Positions 1 through 7,774 of a stretch of DNA of 64,000 nt are shown in pieces. How positions within the stretch are numbered: the first letter of the stretch is position 1; every line of letters starts with the position of its first letter. The notes under the pieces are model-generated. The model had not been told where the DNA came from, searched no databases, and worked only from the letters and a program-made list of their open reading frames with translations. The position numbers were made by a program, and so were the translations under genes. The DNA comes from Pseudomonas iranensis. Lineage in GTDB: Bacteria > Pseudomonadota > Gammaproteobacteria > Pseudomonadales > Pseudomonadaceae. The stretch spans positions 4,377,501 to 4,441,500 of the forward strand of contig NZ_CP077092.1 of the NCBI RefSeq assembly GCF_014268585.2, written 5' to 3'.

Positions 1-246
1 CTGCCGATCTGCACCGCCCTGGCCACCAAGGCGCTCAAGACTTTCACTCAACTCTCGCTCGACGATGGCAGCGAACAACGCATCCTTGGATGAAAAGTGG
101 CTGTAGAACGCGGCGCCACTCAAACCGATGGCTTTCATCAGGCCATCCACGCCCACCGTGGAAAACCCCGATTTCTTTGCCGACAGCGCGCTGCTTTGCA
201 GCAATCGTTCGCGGGTTTCCGATTTGTGTCCGGCCGAATAACGCAT
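1..246 (-). CDS. TetR/AcrR family transcriptional regulator (3' end beyond window)
   Basis: Only the first 82 residues lie in the window; the gene runs off the left edge. The N-terminus (MRYSAGHKSETRERLL, then a helix-turn-helix with GLSGAAFYSHFSSKDALF) is the typical TetR DNA-binding domain. The ATG is at 244-246, preceded by AGGAGA on the minus strand. It faces an SDR gene, and the 91-bp gap carries a repeated AACG(A/T)TCGTT element, so it probably represses itself and the divergent SDR/isomerase pair. The ligand-binding domain is not visible, so the inducer cannot be guessed. Confidence 0.9.
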   Translation of the reverse strand, partial: MRYSAGHKSETRERLLQSSALSAKKSGFSTVGVDGLMKAIGLSGAAFYSHFSSKDALFAAIVERELSESLERLGGQGGADRQ

Positions 247-293
247 GTCATCTCCTGAAGTAGATCGCCTTGACGCTGCCCGAATCCTAGCAT

Positions 294-321
294 AACGTTC
301 GTTAACTAAACGATCGTTAAC
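294..321. promoter_or_regulatory. Candidate TetR operator, two tandem palindromes
   Basis: AACGTTCGTT (294-303) and AACGATCGTT (309-318), each followed by AAC, repeat with a 15-bp period between the divergent TetR and SDR genes. Tandem palindromes of this size in a divergent TetR intergenic region are usual for autoregulated operators. Binding is inferred. Confidence 0.6.
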
Positions 322-337
322 CCAAAGGGATTCACCC

Positions 338-1066
338 ATGAATAACAAGAAGGTCGTGTTGGTTGTCGGGGCCGGTGATGCCACGGGCGGGGCCATTGCC
401 AAGCGCTTTGCCAGTGAGGGATTTATAGCCTGTGTGACCCGGCGCAGCGCCGACAAATTGCAGCCTCTGGTTGACGCAATCATCGCTGATGGCGGTGAGG
501 CCCATGGTTTTGCCTGCGATGCGCGCAAGGAAGAAGACGTCATCGCCTTGATCGAAGACATCGAAACCCGCGTCGGCCCGATTGAGGCCTTTGTCTTCAA
601 CATCGGCGCCAACGTGCCTTGCAGCATTCTCGAAGAAACCGCGCGCAAATATTTCAAGATCTGGGAGATGGCCTGCTTCTCCGGTTTTCTCAATGCCCGT
701 GAAGTGGCCAAGCGCATGGTCACTCGGCAGCGCGGCACGATTCTGTTCACTGGTGCCACGGCCGGGCTGCGCGGTGCTTCTGGATTTGCCGCTTTCGCCG
801 GAGCCAAACACGGCATCCGCGCACTGGCGCAAAGCATGGCGAGAGAGTTGGGGCCGATGAACATTCATGTCGCCCACGTCGTAGTTGATGGTGCGATCGA
901 TACCGACTTCATCCGCGACAGCTTTCCCGAGAAATACGCGACCAAGGATCAGGACGGCATTCTCGATCCAGGGCACATCGCTGAAAACTATTGGTATCTG
1001 CACAGTCAGCCACGGGATGCCTGGACCTTCGAGCTGGACCTGCGCCCATGGAACGAACGCTGGTAA
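338..1066 (+). CDS. SDR-fold protein with degenerate active site
   Basis: 242 residues, usual length for a classical short-chain dehydrogenase/reductase. The N-terminal nucleotide-binding turn reads GAGDATGGAIA (around residues 11-21) rather than TGxxxGIG. The YxxxK catalytic motif has become FxxxK (FAGAK), and the usual catalytic serine position in the TGATAG segment is not serine. The fold is clear, but normal Ser-Tyr-Lys chemistry looks impaired, so it may bind a nucleotide or use another mechanism. It lies 41 bp upstream of a DsbA-fold isomerase gene on the same strand, probably one transcript controlled by the facing TetR. Substrate unknown. Confidence 0.85.
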   Translation: MNNKKVVLVVGAGDATGGAIAKRFASEGFIACVTRRSADKLQPLVDAIIADGGEAHGFACDARKEEDVIALIEDIETRVGPIEAFVFNIGANVPCSILEETARKYFKIWEMACFSGFLNAREVAKRMVTRQRGTILFTGATAGLRGASGFAAFAGAKHGIRALAQSMARELGPMNIHVAHVVVDGAIDTDFIRDSFPEKYATKDQDGILDPGHIAENYWYLHSQPRDAWTFELDLRPWNERW

Positions 1067-1107
1067 GCCCTCCCCCCTCATTACAACAATAAGAGAGCGA
1101 TTTGATC

Positions 1108-1704
1108 ATGACGAAAACCGTGGAATTCTATTTCGACCTCGGCAGCCCCACCACCTATCTGGCGCACACCCAGCTAGCGAAAATCTGCGCCGATACCCAG
1201 AGCGAACTGATCTACATCCCGATGCTGTTGGGTGGCGTGTTCAAAGCCACCGGCAACGCTTCGCCGGCAATGATTCCGGCCAAGGGCCGCTACATGTTTC
1301 AGGACCTCGATCGCTTCGCCAAACGCTACGGCGTACAGCTCAGATTCAATCCGCACTTTCCAATCAACACGCTGATACTGATGCGTGCCGTCACTGGCTT
1401 GCAGATGCGCCAGCCGCAGCGTTTCGCCGAGTTCGTCGATTGCCTGTTCAAGGCGCTTTGGGTCGAAGGCCGTAACCTCAACGATCCGCAAACCGTTGCC
1501 GCCGTGCTGACTGAAAACGGCTTCGATCCCCAAGAGATAATCGCCCTGACCAACGATGAATCGGTAAAAGCCGCACTCAAGGAAAACACCGAAGCCGCGA
1601 TCAAGCGCGGCGTTTTCGGTGCCCCCAGCATGTTCATTGGCGATCAGTTGTTCTTCGGTCAGGATCGACTCGACTTCGTAGAAGAGGCATTGCGCCAGGA
1701 TTGA
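1108..1704 (+). CDS. DsbA-family 2-hydroxychromene-2-carboxylate isomerase-like protein
   Basis: 198 residues of the kappa-GST / NahD-like branch of the DsbA fold. The N-terminus (VEFYFDLGSPTTYLA) has serine where oxidoreductases carry CxxC; in HCCA isomerases this serine contacts glutathione. The C-terminal GVFGAPSMFIGDQLFFGQDRL is the conserved cis-proline loop and FGQDR signature. I chose the ATG at 1108 over an in-frame TTG two codons upstream. It is probably co-transcribed with the SDR gene. The family isomerises naphthalene-type intermediates with glutathione, but no aromatic pathway genes are nearby, so the true substrate is open; glutathione-dependent detoxification is equally likely. 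Confidence 0.85.
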   Translation: MTKTVEFYFDLGSPTTYLAHTQLAKICADTQSELIYIPMLLGGVFKATGNASPAMIPAKGRYMFQDLDRFAKRYGVQLRFNPHFPINTLILMRAVTGLQMRQPQRFAEFVDCLFKALWVEGRNLNDPQTVAAVLTENGFDPQEIIALTNDESVKAALKENTEAAIKRGVFGAPSMFIGDQLFFGQDRLDFVEEALRQD

Positions 1705-1711
1705 AGCCGAG

Positions 1712-1741
1712 ACCCAAGGCACCGCGAGCGGCGCCTTGGGT
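1712..1741. terminator. Stem-loop between convergent genes
   Basis: ACCCAAGGC (1712-1720) pairs with GCCTTGGGT (1733-1741) between the convergent isomerase and aminopeptidase genes. There is no clear T-run on either side, so it may be a weak bidirectional terminator or a transcript-stabilising hairpin. Confidence 0.45.
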
Positions 1742-1748
1742 AAATCGA

Positions 1749-3557
1749 TCAAATGGCCACAGTGCGCTCGTTCAACCAGCTCAACGCCGCGCCATCCAGC
1801 AATGGACTCAGTCGCTCACGCACTTCGCAGTGGTAGTCGTTCAGCCACTGCTTTTCTTCGTGGGTCAACAGGTCAGCAATCAGGCAGCGGGTATCGATCG
1901 GGCACAGCGTCAGGGTTTCGAACTTGAGGAAGTCGCCGAATTCGCTGCTGCCGGCCTCGCGGTTCATCGCCAGGTTCTCGATGCGCACGCCCCAGCGGCC
2001 CGGGCGATAAGTGCCGGGTTCGATCGAGGTAATCATCCCCGGCTGCATCGCCGTCTGCGGTGCCGGTGCCGCTTGATAAGCGATCACTTGCGGACCTTCG
2101 TGAACGTTGAGGAAATAGCCCACGCCATGACCGGTGCCGTGACCGTAGTCGACGTTGTCAGCCCAGATCGGCGCACGAGCGATGGCGTCGAGCAGCGGCG
2201 ACAGAATGCCTTTCGGGAATCGTGCCCGCGACAGCGCAATCACGCCTTTCAACACGCGCGTGCAATCCTGTTTCTGCTCCTGCGTCGGCGTACCCACCGG
2301 GACCATGCGCGTGATGTCTGTGGTACCGCCGAGGTATTGGCCACCGGAATCGATGAGCAACAGACCATCACCCTCGATCAGCGCATGCTCTTCTTCGGTA
2401 GCGTGATAGTGCGGCATCGCGCCATTGGCGTTGAACGCGGCAATCGTGTTGAAGCTCAGCGAAACGTAATCGGGACGACGTTCACGGGCAGCGGTAAGTT
2501 TCTCGTCGATGGTCAGTTCGGTGATGCGCTCGCGCCCCCACGCCGATTCCAGCCAGGCAAAGAATTCGCACAACGCCGCGCCATCCTGCTCCATGGCTTT
2601 GCGGATGTGCTGAGCGTCGGCTTCGTTTTTCTGCGATTTGGCCAACGTAGTCGGGTTGAGACCCTCGACCAGTTTCACGCCACTGTCCAGGTTATCCAGC
2701 AACCCCGTGGTCACTCGCGCCGGATCGACCAGCAGGCTCGCGCCGCTCGGCACAGCACGCAACGCATCGGCCACTTCGCTGTAGTCACGCAGCGTCACGC
2801 CATCCTGCTCCAGTACCGCGCGCAGATCGCCATCGACCTTGCTCAGCGCCACGAACAGCGTGGCCTGTTGCTGATTGATCAAGGCGAACGAAACAAACAC
2901 CGGATTGAACGAAACATCACCGCCACGCAGGTTGAACAGCCAGGCGATGTCATCCAAGGTGGCGATGAAGTGCCAGTCGGCACCACGTTCTTGCAAGGTT
3001 TCGCGCAATTTCGCGAGTTTCTCGCCACGGCTGACGGTCGCTTGTGGCGGCAGATGCTGATAGATCGGCGCGTTCGGCAGGCTCGGGCGATCACGCCAGA
3101 CTTCCTGCAACAGGTCGATATCGGTGCGCAGGCGAGCACCGCGTGCCTCAAGCTTGCTGCTCAGTGTGCGCGCCGAAGCCACCGCCATTACCGCACCATC
3201 CACCGCAACCACGCCGCCCTCGGGGGTATGCTCGGCCAGCCAGTCCAGCGGGCTCGGTTGCCCCGGTTGCAGCTTGACCAGTTCGATGCCGCTGCCGTTA
3301 AGCTCTTTCGTCGCCTGTTCCCAGTAACGACTGTCGGCCCACACACCGGCGAAATCCGCAGTGACGATCAGCGTACCGACCGAACCGTGAAAACCCGACA
3401 GCCATTGCCGGCCCTGCCAGTAACCCGGCAGGTATTCCGAAAGATGCGGGTCGGCGGACGGCACCAGCAGCGCATGGATACCTTCGCGGCGCATCAGTTC
3501 ACGGGTATGCGCCAGGCGCTGAAGCACCGATCCTTCGGTCAAGGTGTGGGAACTCAT
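1749..3557 (-). CDS. Xaa-Pro aminopeptidase, M24B family (APP1-like)
   Basis: 602 residues, matching the long three-domain form of aminopeptidase P, which removes an N-terminal residue preceding proline. Two creatinase-type N-terminal domains precede the C-terminal pita-bread metallopeptidase fold. Dinuclear metal ligands are visible: Asp in LLIDSGGQY and in TTDITRMVP, His in GHGTGHGVGYFLNVHEGP, and Glu in SIEPGTY and VRIENLA. Two adjacent ATG codons follow AGGAG; the second (3555-3557) has the better spacing and is used here. It lacks a signal peptide, so it should be cytoplasmic, in peptide recycling. Confidence 0.93.
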   Translation of the reverse strand: MSSHTLTEGSVLQRLAHTRELMRREGIHALLVPSADPHLSEYLPGYWQGRQWLSGFHGSVGTLIVTADFAGVWADSRYWEQATKELNGSGIELVKLQPGQPSPLDWLAEHTPEGGVVAVDGAVMAVASARTLSSKLEARGARLRTDIDLLQEVWRDRPSLPNAPIYQHLPPQATVSRGEKLAKLRETLQERGADWHFIATLDDIAWLFNLRGGDVSFNPVFVSFALINQQQATLFVALSKVDGDLRAVLEQDGVTLRDYSEVADALRAVPSGASLLVDPARVTTGLLDNLDSGVKLVEGLNPTTLAKSQKNEADAQHIRKAMEQDGAALCEFFAWLESAWGRERITELTIDEKLTAARERRPDYVSLSFNTIAAFNANGAMPHYHATEEEHALIEGDGLLLIDSGGQYLGGTTDITRMVPVGTPTQEQKQDCTRVLKGVIALSRARFPKGILSPLLDAIARAPIWADNVDYGHGTGHGVGYFLNVHEGPQVIAYQAAPAPQTAMQPGMITSIEPGTYRPGRWGVRIENLAMNREAGSSEFGDFLKFETLTLCPIDTRCLIADLLTHEEKQWLNDYHCEVRERLSPLLDGAALSWLNERTVAI

Positions 3558-3625
3558 CATGTCTCCTGCTAATCGCGTCATCGTTATTGTTCGTAGCCTT
3601 CGCGGCCATGGAAAGCGTCTGCTGT

Positions 3626-4792
3626 TTAGAGCCCTGTCGCCCAGAATGGCGGGGCACTGGCGCAGGCGGTTGTGATCAGGTCAACGGCCTTGTCGACATC
3701 CTCAACGGTGGTAAACCGCCCGAGGCTCAAGCGAATGGTGCGCCCCGCCAGCCGCGCATCGTGCCCGAGCGCGAGCAGCACGTGGGACGGCGCATTACTT
3801 GCGGAATTACACGCCGAGGTCGCGGAAAACGCGATCGAATGGCTCAATGCGGCGCTGTTGAACTCGCCCTCGCTGAAGGTCAGGCTCAGGGTGTGCGGAA
3901 TACGTTGCGAGGCACTGCCATTGAGGCGCACGCCGGGCAACTTCAAAAGCTGTTCGAGCAAGCGTTCGCGTAAAGCGATGATGGATTTTTTCTCTTCATC
4001 GAATGCGTCGGCGGCCAAAGCGAAAGCAGCGCCCATCCCGGCAATCTGATGAGTCGCCAGGGTTCCGGAGCGCAGGCCACCTTCATGACCGCCGCCGTGG
4101 ATCTGTGCCTGCAAGCGTTGCTGCGCCTGCGGGCCGACATACAAGGCGCCGATGCCTTTGGGACCGTAAAGTTTGTGTGCGGAAAACGACATCAGATCCA
4201 CCGGCCAGCGGCTCAGATCGATCGCGACTTTGCCCGCGCCTTGCGCCGCATCAACATGAAACAACGCCTGCCGACTGCGCACCACTTCGCCAATCGCCTC
4301 GACATCGTTGACCGTGCCCAGCTCGTTGTTGACCAGCATCAGCGACACCAGAAAGGTGTCGTCACGCATCGCTTCGCTGACCGCTTGCGGCGTGATCAAG
4401 CCTTGGGCGTCCGGCACCAGATAGGTCACGGCAATGCCCGAGTCCTGCAATTGCCGAGCGGTGTCGAGAATGGCCTTGTGTTCGATCTGACTGGTAATGA
4501 TATGGCCGCCGGAAATGCCACGGGCCTGGGCGACGCCTTTGAGGGCGAGGTTGTTGGATTCGGTGGCTCCGGAGGTCCAGACAATCTGCTCAGGCTGCGC
4601 GCCGACCAGATCGGCGACTTGCCGACGTGCCTGCTCGACCGTCTGCCGGGCCTGCTGGCCGAAAGCGTGGGAGCTGGACGCCGGGTTACCGAAGTTACCG
4701 TGAAAACCCAGACATTCGATCATCACCTGGATGACCCGCTCGTCCACCGGGGTGGTGGCGGCGTAATCGAAATACAACGGACGTGTGTTCAT
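3626..4792 (-). CDS. Cysteine desulfurase, NifS/IscS-like
   Basis: 388 residues of a class V aminotransferase that takes sulfur from cysteine as a persulfide. The pyridoxal-phosphate site is visible: ATESNN, the stacking His in SQIEHKAIL, Asp in FHVDAAQGAGK and the Schiff-base lysine in SAHKLYGPKG. The mobile catalytic cysteine lies in SACNSASNAPSHVLLALG near the C-terminus. It stands alone, with no iscR, iscU or hscBA beside it, so it is more likely a housekeeping paralogue for sulfur supply than the main Fe-S assembly enzyme. It has the same orientation as the aminopeptidase downstream, with 68 bp between them. Confidence 0.93.
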   Translation of the reverse strand: MNTRPLYFDYAATTPVDERVIQVMIECLGFHGNFGNPASSSHAFGQQARQTVEQARRQVADLVGAQPEQIVWTSGATESNNLALKGVAQARGISGGHIITSQIEHKAILDTARQLQDSGIAVTYLVPDAQGLITPQAVSEAMRDDTFLVSLMLVNNELGTVNDVEAIGEVVRSRQALFHVDAAQGAGKVAIDLSRWPVDLMSFSAHKLYGPKGIGALYVGPQAQQRLQAQIHGGGHEGGLRSGTLATHQIAGMGAAFALAADAFDEEKKSIIALRERLLEQLLKLPGVRLNGSASQRIPHTLSLTFSEGEFNSAALSHSIAFSATSACNSASNAPSHVLLALGHDARLAGRTIRLSLGRFTTVEDVDKAVDLITTACASAPPFWATGL

Positions 4793-4846
4793 AAAGGACT
4801 CGCAGAGCGTGTTCCGGGATCAGGAGGCTCGTGTCTGCAAACGACG

Positions 4847-4871
4847 ATGCACAGCCTCGTGAGCTGTGCAT
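4847..4871. other. Perfect 9-bp inverted repeat
   Basis: ATGCACAGC (4847-4855) and GCTGTGCAT (4863-4871) are separated by 7 bases in the 169-bp gap between the desulfurase and LysE genes. It has no T-run. It could be an RNA hairpin or an operator upstream of the desulfurase. Confidence 0.5.
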
Positions 4872-4961
4872 GGGTTCGAGAGCGTCATCAATACCTGATC
4901 GGATGCCGTTAAAGAAGTAGGGCTTCATTAAAAGTGCGTAGGAACGCTCCTGAAACCGAGC

Positions 4962-5609
4962 TTAACAGGCATCGGGCCGGCGATTGAAGCAATGCGTCAG
5001 TGAACTTTCCAGAAGTAACGGATACAACGAGATCACCAACAGCGCTGCCATGCCCCAATTGAACACGCGCAACCAGCGCGGATCTTTCAGCACATTGCGC
5101 AACAGCGTGCCGCACGCCGCCCACAGGCCGACACTGGGCAGATTGATGATGGCGAACACCGCCGCGATGATTACGACGTTATAGAAATAACCCTGCATCG
5201 GCGTGTACGTGCTGATGGCGCCGATGGCCATGATCCACGCCTTGGGATTGACCCACTGGAACGCCGCGGCGCCCAGATAGCTGATCGGTTTCGCCTCGCC
5301 GTGGGCACTGTCGCCGACCGGGCCGGAGTGGGCGATCTTCCACGCCAGATACAACAAATACGCCGCGCCGACATATCGCAGCACCGTATACAGAATCGGA
5401 TAGGCCTGAAACACCGCGCCAAGGCCGAAGCCCACCGCTACCACCAATAAAAAGAAGCCGCAGCTGATGCCGAGCATATGCGGAATGGTGCGGTTGAAAC
5501 CGAAATTCACTCCGGACGCCAGCAACATGGTGTTGTTCGGCCCCGGTGTGATCGAGGTGACAAGGGCAAACAGGGCAAAGCCCAACAGCAGATCAAGCGA
5601 GAGGTTCAT
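4962..5609 (-). CDS. LysE/RhtB family amino-acid exporter
   Basis: 215 residues, usual length. The start (LLLGFALFALVTSITPGPNNTMLLASG) contains the TPGPNN signature of LysE/RhtB/CadD exporters at the end of the first membrane helix, and about six hydrophobic segments follow. Members export amino acids or their analogues across the inner membrane by proton exchange. No LysR-type partner is adjacent, and the substrate is not predictable. Confidence 0.92.
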   Translation of the reverse strand: MNLSLDLLLGFALFALVTSITPGPNNTMLLASGVNFGFNRTIPHMLGISCGFFLLVVAVGFGLGAVFQAYPILYTVLRYVGAAYLLYLAWKIAHSGPVGDSAHGEAKPISYLGAAAFQWVNPKAWIMAIGAISTYTPMQGYFYNVVIIAAVFAIINLPSVGLWAACGTLLRNVLKDPRWLRVFNWGMAALLVISLYPLLLESSLTHCFNRRPDAC

Positions 5610-5710
5610 CGAGGCAGTCCATCCAGGGTCATTCAGCTGTTGACCCTATCCCACACGGCCCGGCAAACCCACGGACAGTTAGGGAAAACTTCAAGCAGTA
5701 CAGTTTGCTT

Positions 5711-5980
5711 TCAGCTCGGGCGACCGTGCAGCTGTACGGCACGTTCGGCGCTCATCTCACCCTGTTGATCGAAGCCGAAAGTCTTCTGCGGCTGGCCGAG
5801 CAACTGGGCTTTTTTCGCGTGGTATTCGTCGAATGACAAGCCGCTGCGGTTCAGCGCTTCCAGCGCCAGTTCGCGGGATTCTTCAGCGGTGTATGGGCGC
5901 AGCTCTGGCGAAACATGGCCGGCACAACCGGCGAGTACGGAAACAGCGAGCATCAGCGAAACAGTCAGTAAACGGTTCAT
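5711..5980 (-). CDS. Small lipoprotein of unknown function
   Basis: 89 residues. MNRLLTVSLMLAVSVLAGC is a lipoprotein signal peptide with the lipobox LAGC; Cys19 would be lipidated. The mature part is short, hydrophilic and charged (PYTAEESRELALEALNRSG) and I do not recognise a domain. I chose the ATG at 5978-5980 because it starts the signal peptide; upstream in-frame codons would bury it. It is preceded on its strand by the SoxR-controlled monooxygenase gene 101 bp away. Confidence 0.75.
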   Translation of the reverse strand: MNRLLTVSLMLAVSVLAGCAGHVSPELRPYTAEESRELALEALNRSGLSFDEYHAKKAQLLGQPQKTFGFDQQGEMSAERAVQLHGRPS

Positions 5981-6081
5981 GGGAGCGTCCTGGCGAGCAA
6001 TGTGGGGTCGATGGAGAAAGGCTACGCCCGGGCACGCTCGCGCAGAAATCAACGCTCTCAATAGTGGCTATCAGGTTTGCG

Positions 6082-6444
6082 CTAATACTGGCTGACCGGC
6101 AAACGGCAGTGCAGCGCGTCGTCGTGGCTGCGGGCAATGCTGCTGTGCACCTGGAACGAATTGAAGGTCACGGTTTTCGCCCGATGGGTGCGGATCAATT
6201 GCCAGAAATCCTCCTCGCCGCTTTCGAAACTGCGAAAGGCCGCCTCCCCCGCTTCGCGACTTTGCCACTGCAAAAAGCTCAGCACGCGGCGGCCGTCGTC
6301 GCTGGCCTGCACGCTGGCGCTGAGAAACCCGTCGTAACGCTGGGCCAGCCCCTCGGTCTGCGTCGCCAGTGCCGAGACCAGCGCTGCTTGCTGGCGGGGT
6401 TCGATTTCAAATTCGATCAATTGGGTAAAGCTGCGATTGCTCAT
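6082..6444 (-). CDS. Antibiotic biosynthesis monooxygenase (ABM) domain protein, SoxR target
   Basis: 120 residues with a single ABM dimeric alpha-beta barrel domain (SFTQLIEFEIEPRQQAALVSAL at the start; RRVLSFLQWQSREAGEAAFRS in the middle). Members are small cofactor-free oxygenases or quinone-handling proteins. The gene is divergent from soxR, and the gap contains a SoxR-type promoter pointing to this gene. In P. aeruginosa soxR (PA2273) is likewise next to a small monooxygenase gene (PA2274) that it controls, as I recall. It is therefore probably induced by redox-cycling compounds such as phenazines or quinones; substrate unknown. Confidence 0.85.
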   Translation of the reverse strand: MSNRSFTQLIEFEIEPRQQAALVSALATQTEGLAQRYDGFLSASVQASDDGRRVLSFLQWQSREAGEAAFRSFESGEEDFWQLIRTHRAKTVTFNSFQVHSSIARSHDDALHCRLPVSQY

Positions 6445-6493
6445 GGAAAGCCCCCACTCATCTTGAAGCGAGCCTTGCGACCCGAAGAGCTGC

Positions 6494-6524
6494 AGGGTAA
6501 AACCTCTAGTTAAGTCAAGGTCAA
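6494..6524 (-). promoter_or_regulatory. SoxR-controlled promoter with 19-bp spacer
   Basis: On the minus strand TTGACC (6519-6524) and TACCCT (6494-6499) are separated by exactly 19 bp, the overlong spacer of MerR-family activators. The spacer holds CCTCTAGTTAAGTCAAGG (6503-6520), close to the SoxR box CCTCAAGTTAACTTGAGG. It reads toward the ABM monooxygenase, giving a leader of roughly 40 nt. soxR starts 17 bp from the other side of the box. Confidence 0.88.
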
Positions 6525-6537
6525 GAGCATTTTCAGC

Positions 6538-6990
6538 ATGATCAGCAAAGACCAGGTGCACAAGCCTCTCACCGTGGGCGAGGTTGCGGCGCGCAGTGGC
6601 GTCGCAGTCACGGCGCTGCACTTTTATGAAGCCAAAGGTTTGATCAAGAGTGAACGCAATGCCGGCAACCAGCGCCGCTATCCGCGCGCCGTCCTGCGCC
6701 GGGTGGCGTTGATCAAAGTTGCGCAACGGCTGGGGATACCGCTGGCGGAAATCGGCGAAGCGCTGAAGATCCTGCCGCAGGATCGCGCGCCGTCGGCGGC
6801 GGACTGGAAAATGCTGTCTGAACAATGGCAGCGCGAGCTCGATGAACGGATCAGGCAATTGACGCTGATGCGCGATCAGCTCACCGGGTGCATCGGCTGC
6901 GGCTGTCTGTCCATGGAGGCGTGTCCGTTACGCAATAAAGGCGACATGCTCGGTGACCGAGGGCCAGGCCCGCACTTTCGCGATGAGTGA
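6538..6990 (+). CDS. soxR: Redox-sensitive MerR-family activator SoxR
   Basis: 150 residues. The N-terminal MerR winged helix ([26 protein letters not shown]) is followed by a dimerisation helix and the [2Fe-2S] ligand cluster [12 protein letters not shown] (about residues 119-130), whose four cysteines match SoxR. In pseudomonads SoxR responds to redox-active small molecules and controls a few efflux and monooxygenase genes rather than soxS. The SoxR box lies directly upstream, so autoregulation is plausible. The ribosome-binding site before the ATG is weak. Confidence 0.95.
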   Translation: MISKDQVHKPLTVGEVAARSGVAVTALHFYEAKGLIKSERNAGNQRRYPRAVLRRVALIKVAQRLGIPLAEIGEALKILPQDRAPSAADWKMLSEQWQRELDERIRQLTLMRDQLTGCIGCGCLSMEACPLRNKGDMLGDRGPGPHFRDE

Positions 6991-7101
6991 TGACGCTGCT
7001 CGTCGGCGAACAATTTGCGCAGCAAGGACGGTTCTATAGTGATTGCTCCGGGTAAATCCGGTGTAACCACATCTGTTGAAAACAAAAACAGGGAGAACGT
7101 C

Positions 7102-7560
7102 ATGAGCGTCAAACCCATTCCCGAGGGGTATCACAGCATTACCCCGTATCTCGGCATCCAACAGGCTGCCGAGGCCATCGAGTTCTACAAGAAAGCTTTC
7201 AATGCCAGCGAAGTCATGCGCCTGACCATGCCCGACGGCAACATCGGCCACGCCGAGCTGCGCATCGGCGACAGCGCGATCATGCTCGGCACGCCTTGCG
7301 ACCAAGGGCCGTTGAGCAATCCACAGCAGGCGGTGTCGATCGGCTTGCACCTGTATGTCACCGATGTCGACCAGTCCTTTCAACAAGCGCTGGATGCCGG
7401 CGCGCAAAGCGTCTCCGAGGTCAAAGACCAGTTTTACGGTGACCGCAGCGGTACCTTGAGAGATCCGTTCGGCCATCTGTGGTTTCTCGCCACGCACAAG
7501 GAGGATCTGAGCGAAGAGCAGATTCGCCAGCGTGCGATGGAGATGTTCAGCCAAGGCTGA
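7102..7560 (+). CDS. VOC family protein (PhnB/glyoxalase-like)
   Basis: 152 residues starting MSVKPIPEGYHSITPYLGIQQAAEAIEFYKKAF, typical of PhnB-like vicinal-oxygen-chelate proteins with two beta-alpha-beta-beta-beta units. A likely metal-binding His is in IGHAELRI, and the C-terminal half keeps GDRSGTLRDPFGHLW. GGGAGAACGTC precedes the ATG at 7102. The family includes glyoxalases, antibiotic-binding proteins and methyltransferase-like proteins, so reaction and substrate stay open. It sits between soxR and the fpv operon with its own gaps and does not look like part of either. Confidence 0.87.
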   Translation: MSVKPIPEGYHSITPYLGIQQAAEAIEFYKKAFNASEVMRLTMPDGNIGHAELRIGDSAIMLGTPCDQGPLSNPQQAVSIGLHLYVTDVDQSFQQALDAGAQSVSEVKDQFYGDRSGTLRDPFGHLWFLATHKEDLSEEQIRQRAMEMFSQG

Positions 7561-7604
7561 GGGCTTTTTGCCTCGGATCGACCGGCAAAAATGCACTGCC
7601 GATG

Positions 7605-7665
7605 TAATTGCGAAACATTTACTTTCATATCCGCTTTCGGGATTTTCTTCGCTCATCCGTCTTAT
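7605..7665 (+). promoter_or_regulatory. Candidate iron-starvation ECF promoter region for the fpv operon
   Basis: Two imperfect candidates precede fpvG. TAATT (7605-7609) is followed after 16 bp by CAT (7626-7628), one base off the CGT of PvdS promoters. Further down, CGTCTTAT (7658-7665) resembles the -10 region of FecI-type sigma promoters but has no convincing -35. No exact TAAAT-N16-CGT box occurs in the 214-bp gap. The operon should be iron-regulated by analogy with P. aeruginosa, but the promoter is not settled by sequence. Confidence 0.3.
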
Positions 7666-7673
7666 AGGAATGC

Positions 7674-7708
7674 AGGCCGTTCGCGTAGGCAAAAGCCACG
7701 AACGGCCT
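7674..7708 (+). other. Strong hairpin in the fpvG leader
   Basis: AGGCCGTTCG (7674-7683) pairs with CGAACGGCCT (7699-7708); within the loop GGC (7688-7690) can pair with GCC (7695-7697) around AAAA. It lies 66 bp before the fpvG ATG. There is no T-run, so it is not a standard terminator; it could protect the transcript or act in post-transcriptional control. Confidence 0.6.
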
Positions 7709-7774
7709 CCCGGGGAGTTCCGTGCTGCGAAGCCCGTAGCCCGGCCCCTTCCACCGCAATCAAGACGCGCAATC

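Noticed and set aside
338..1066. SDR gene as a displaced atuG
   Set aside because: Forty kilobases from atu, degenerate catalytic site and its own TetR partner; nothing ties it to terpene use.
7053..7075. TAAAT-N16-TGT before the VOC gene
   Set aside because: The -10 is TGT, not CGT, and the gene has no iron link; probably chance.
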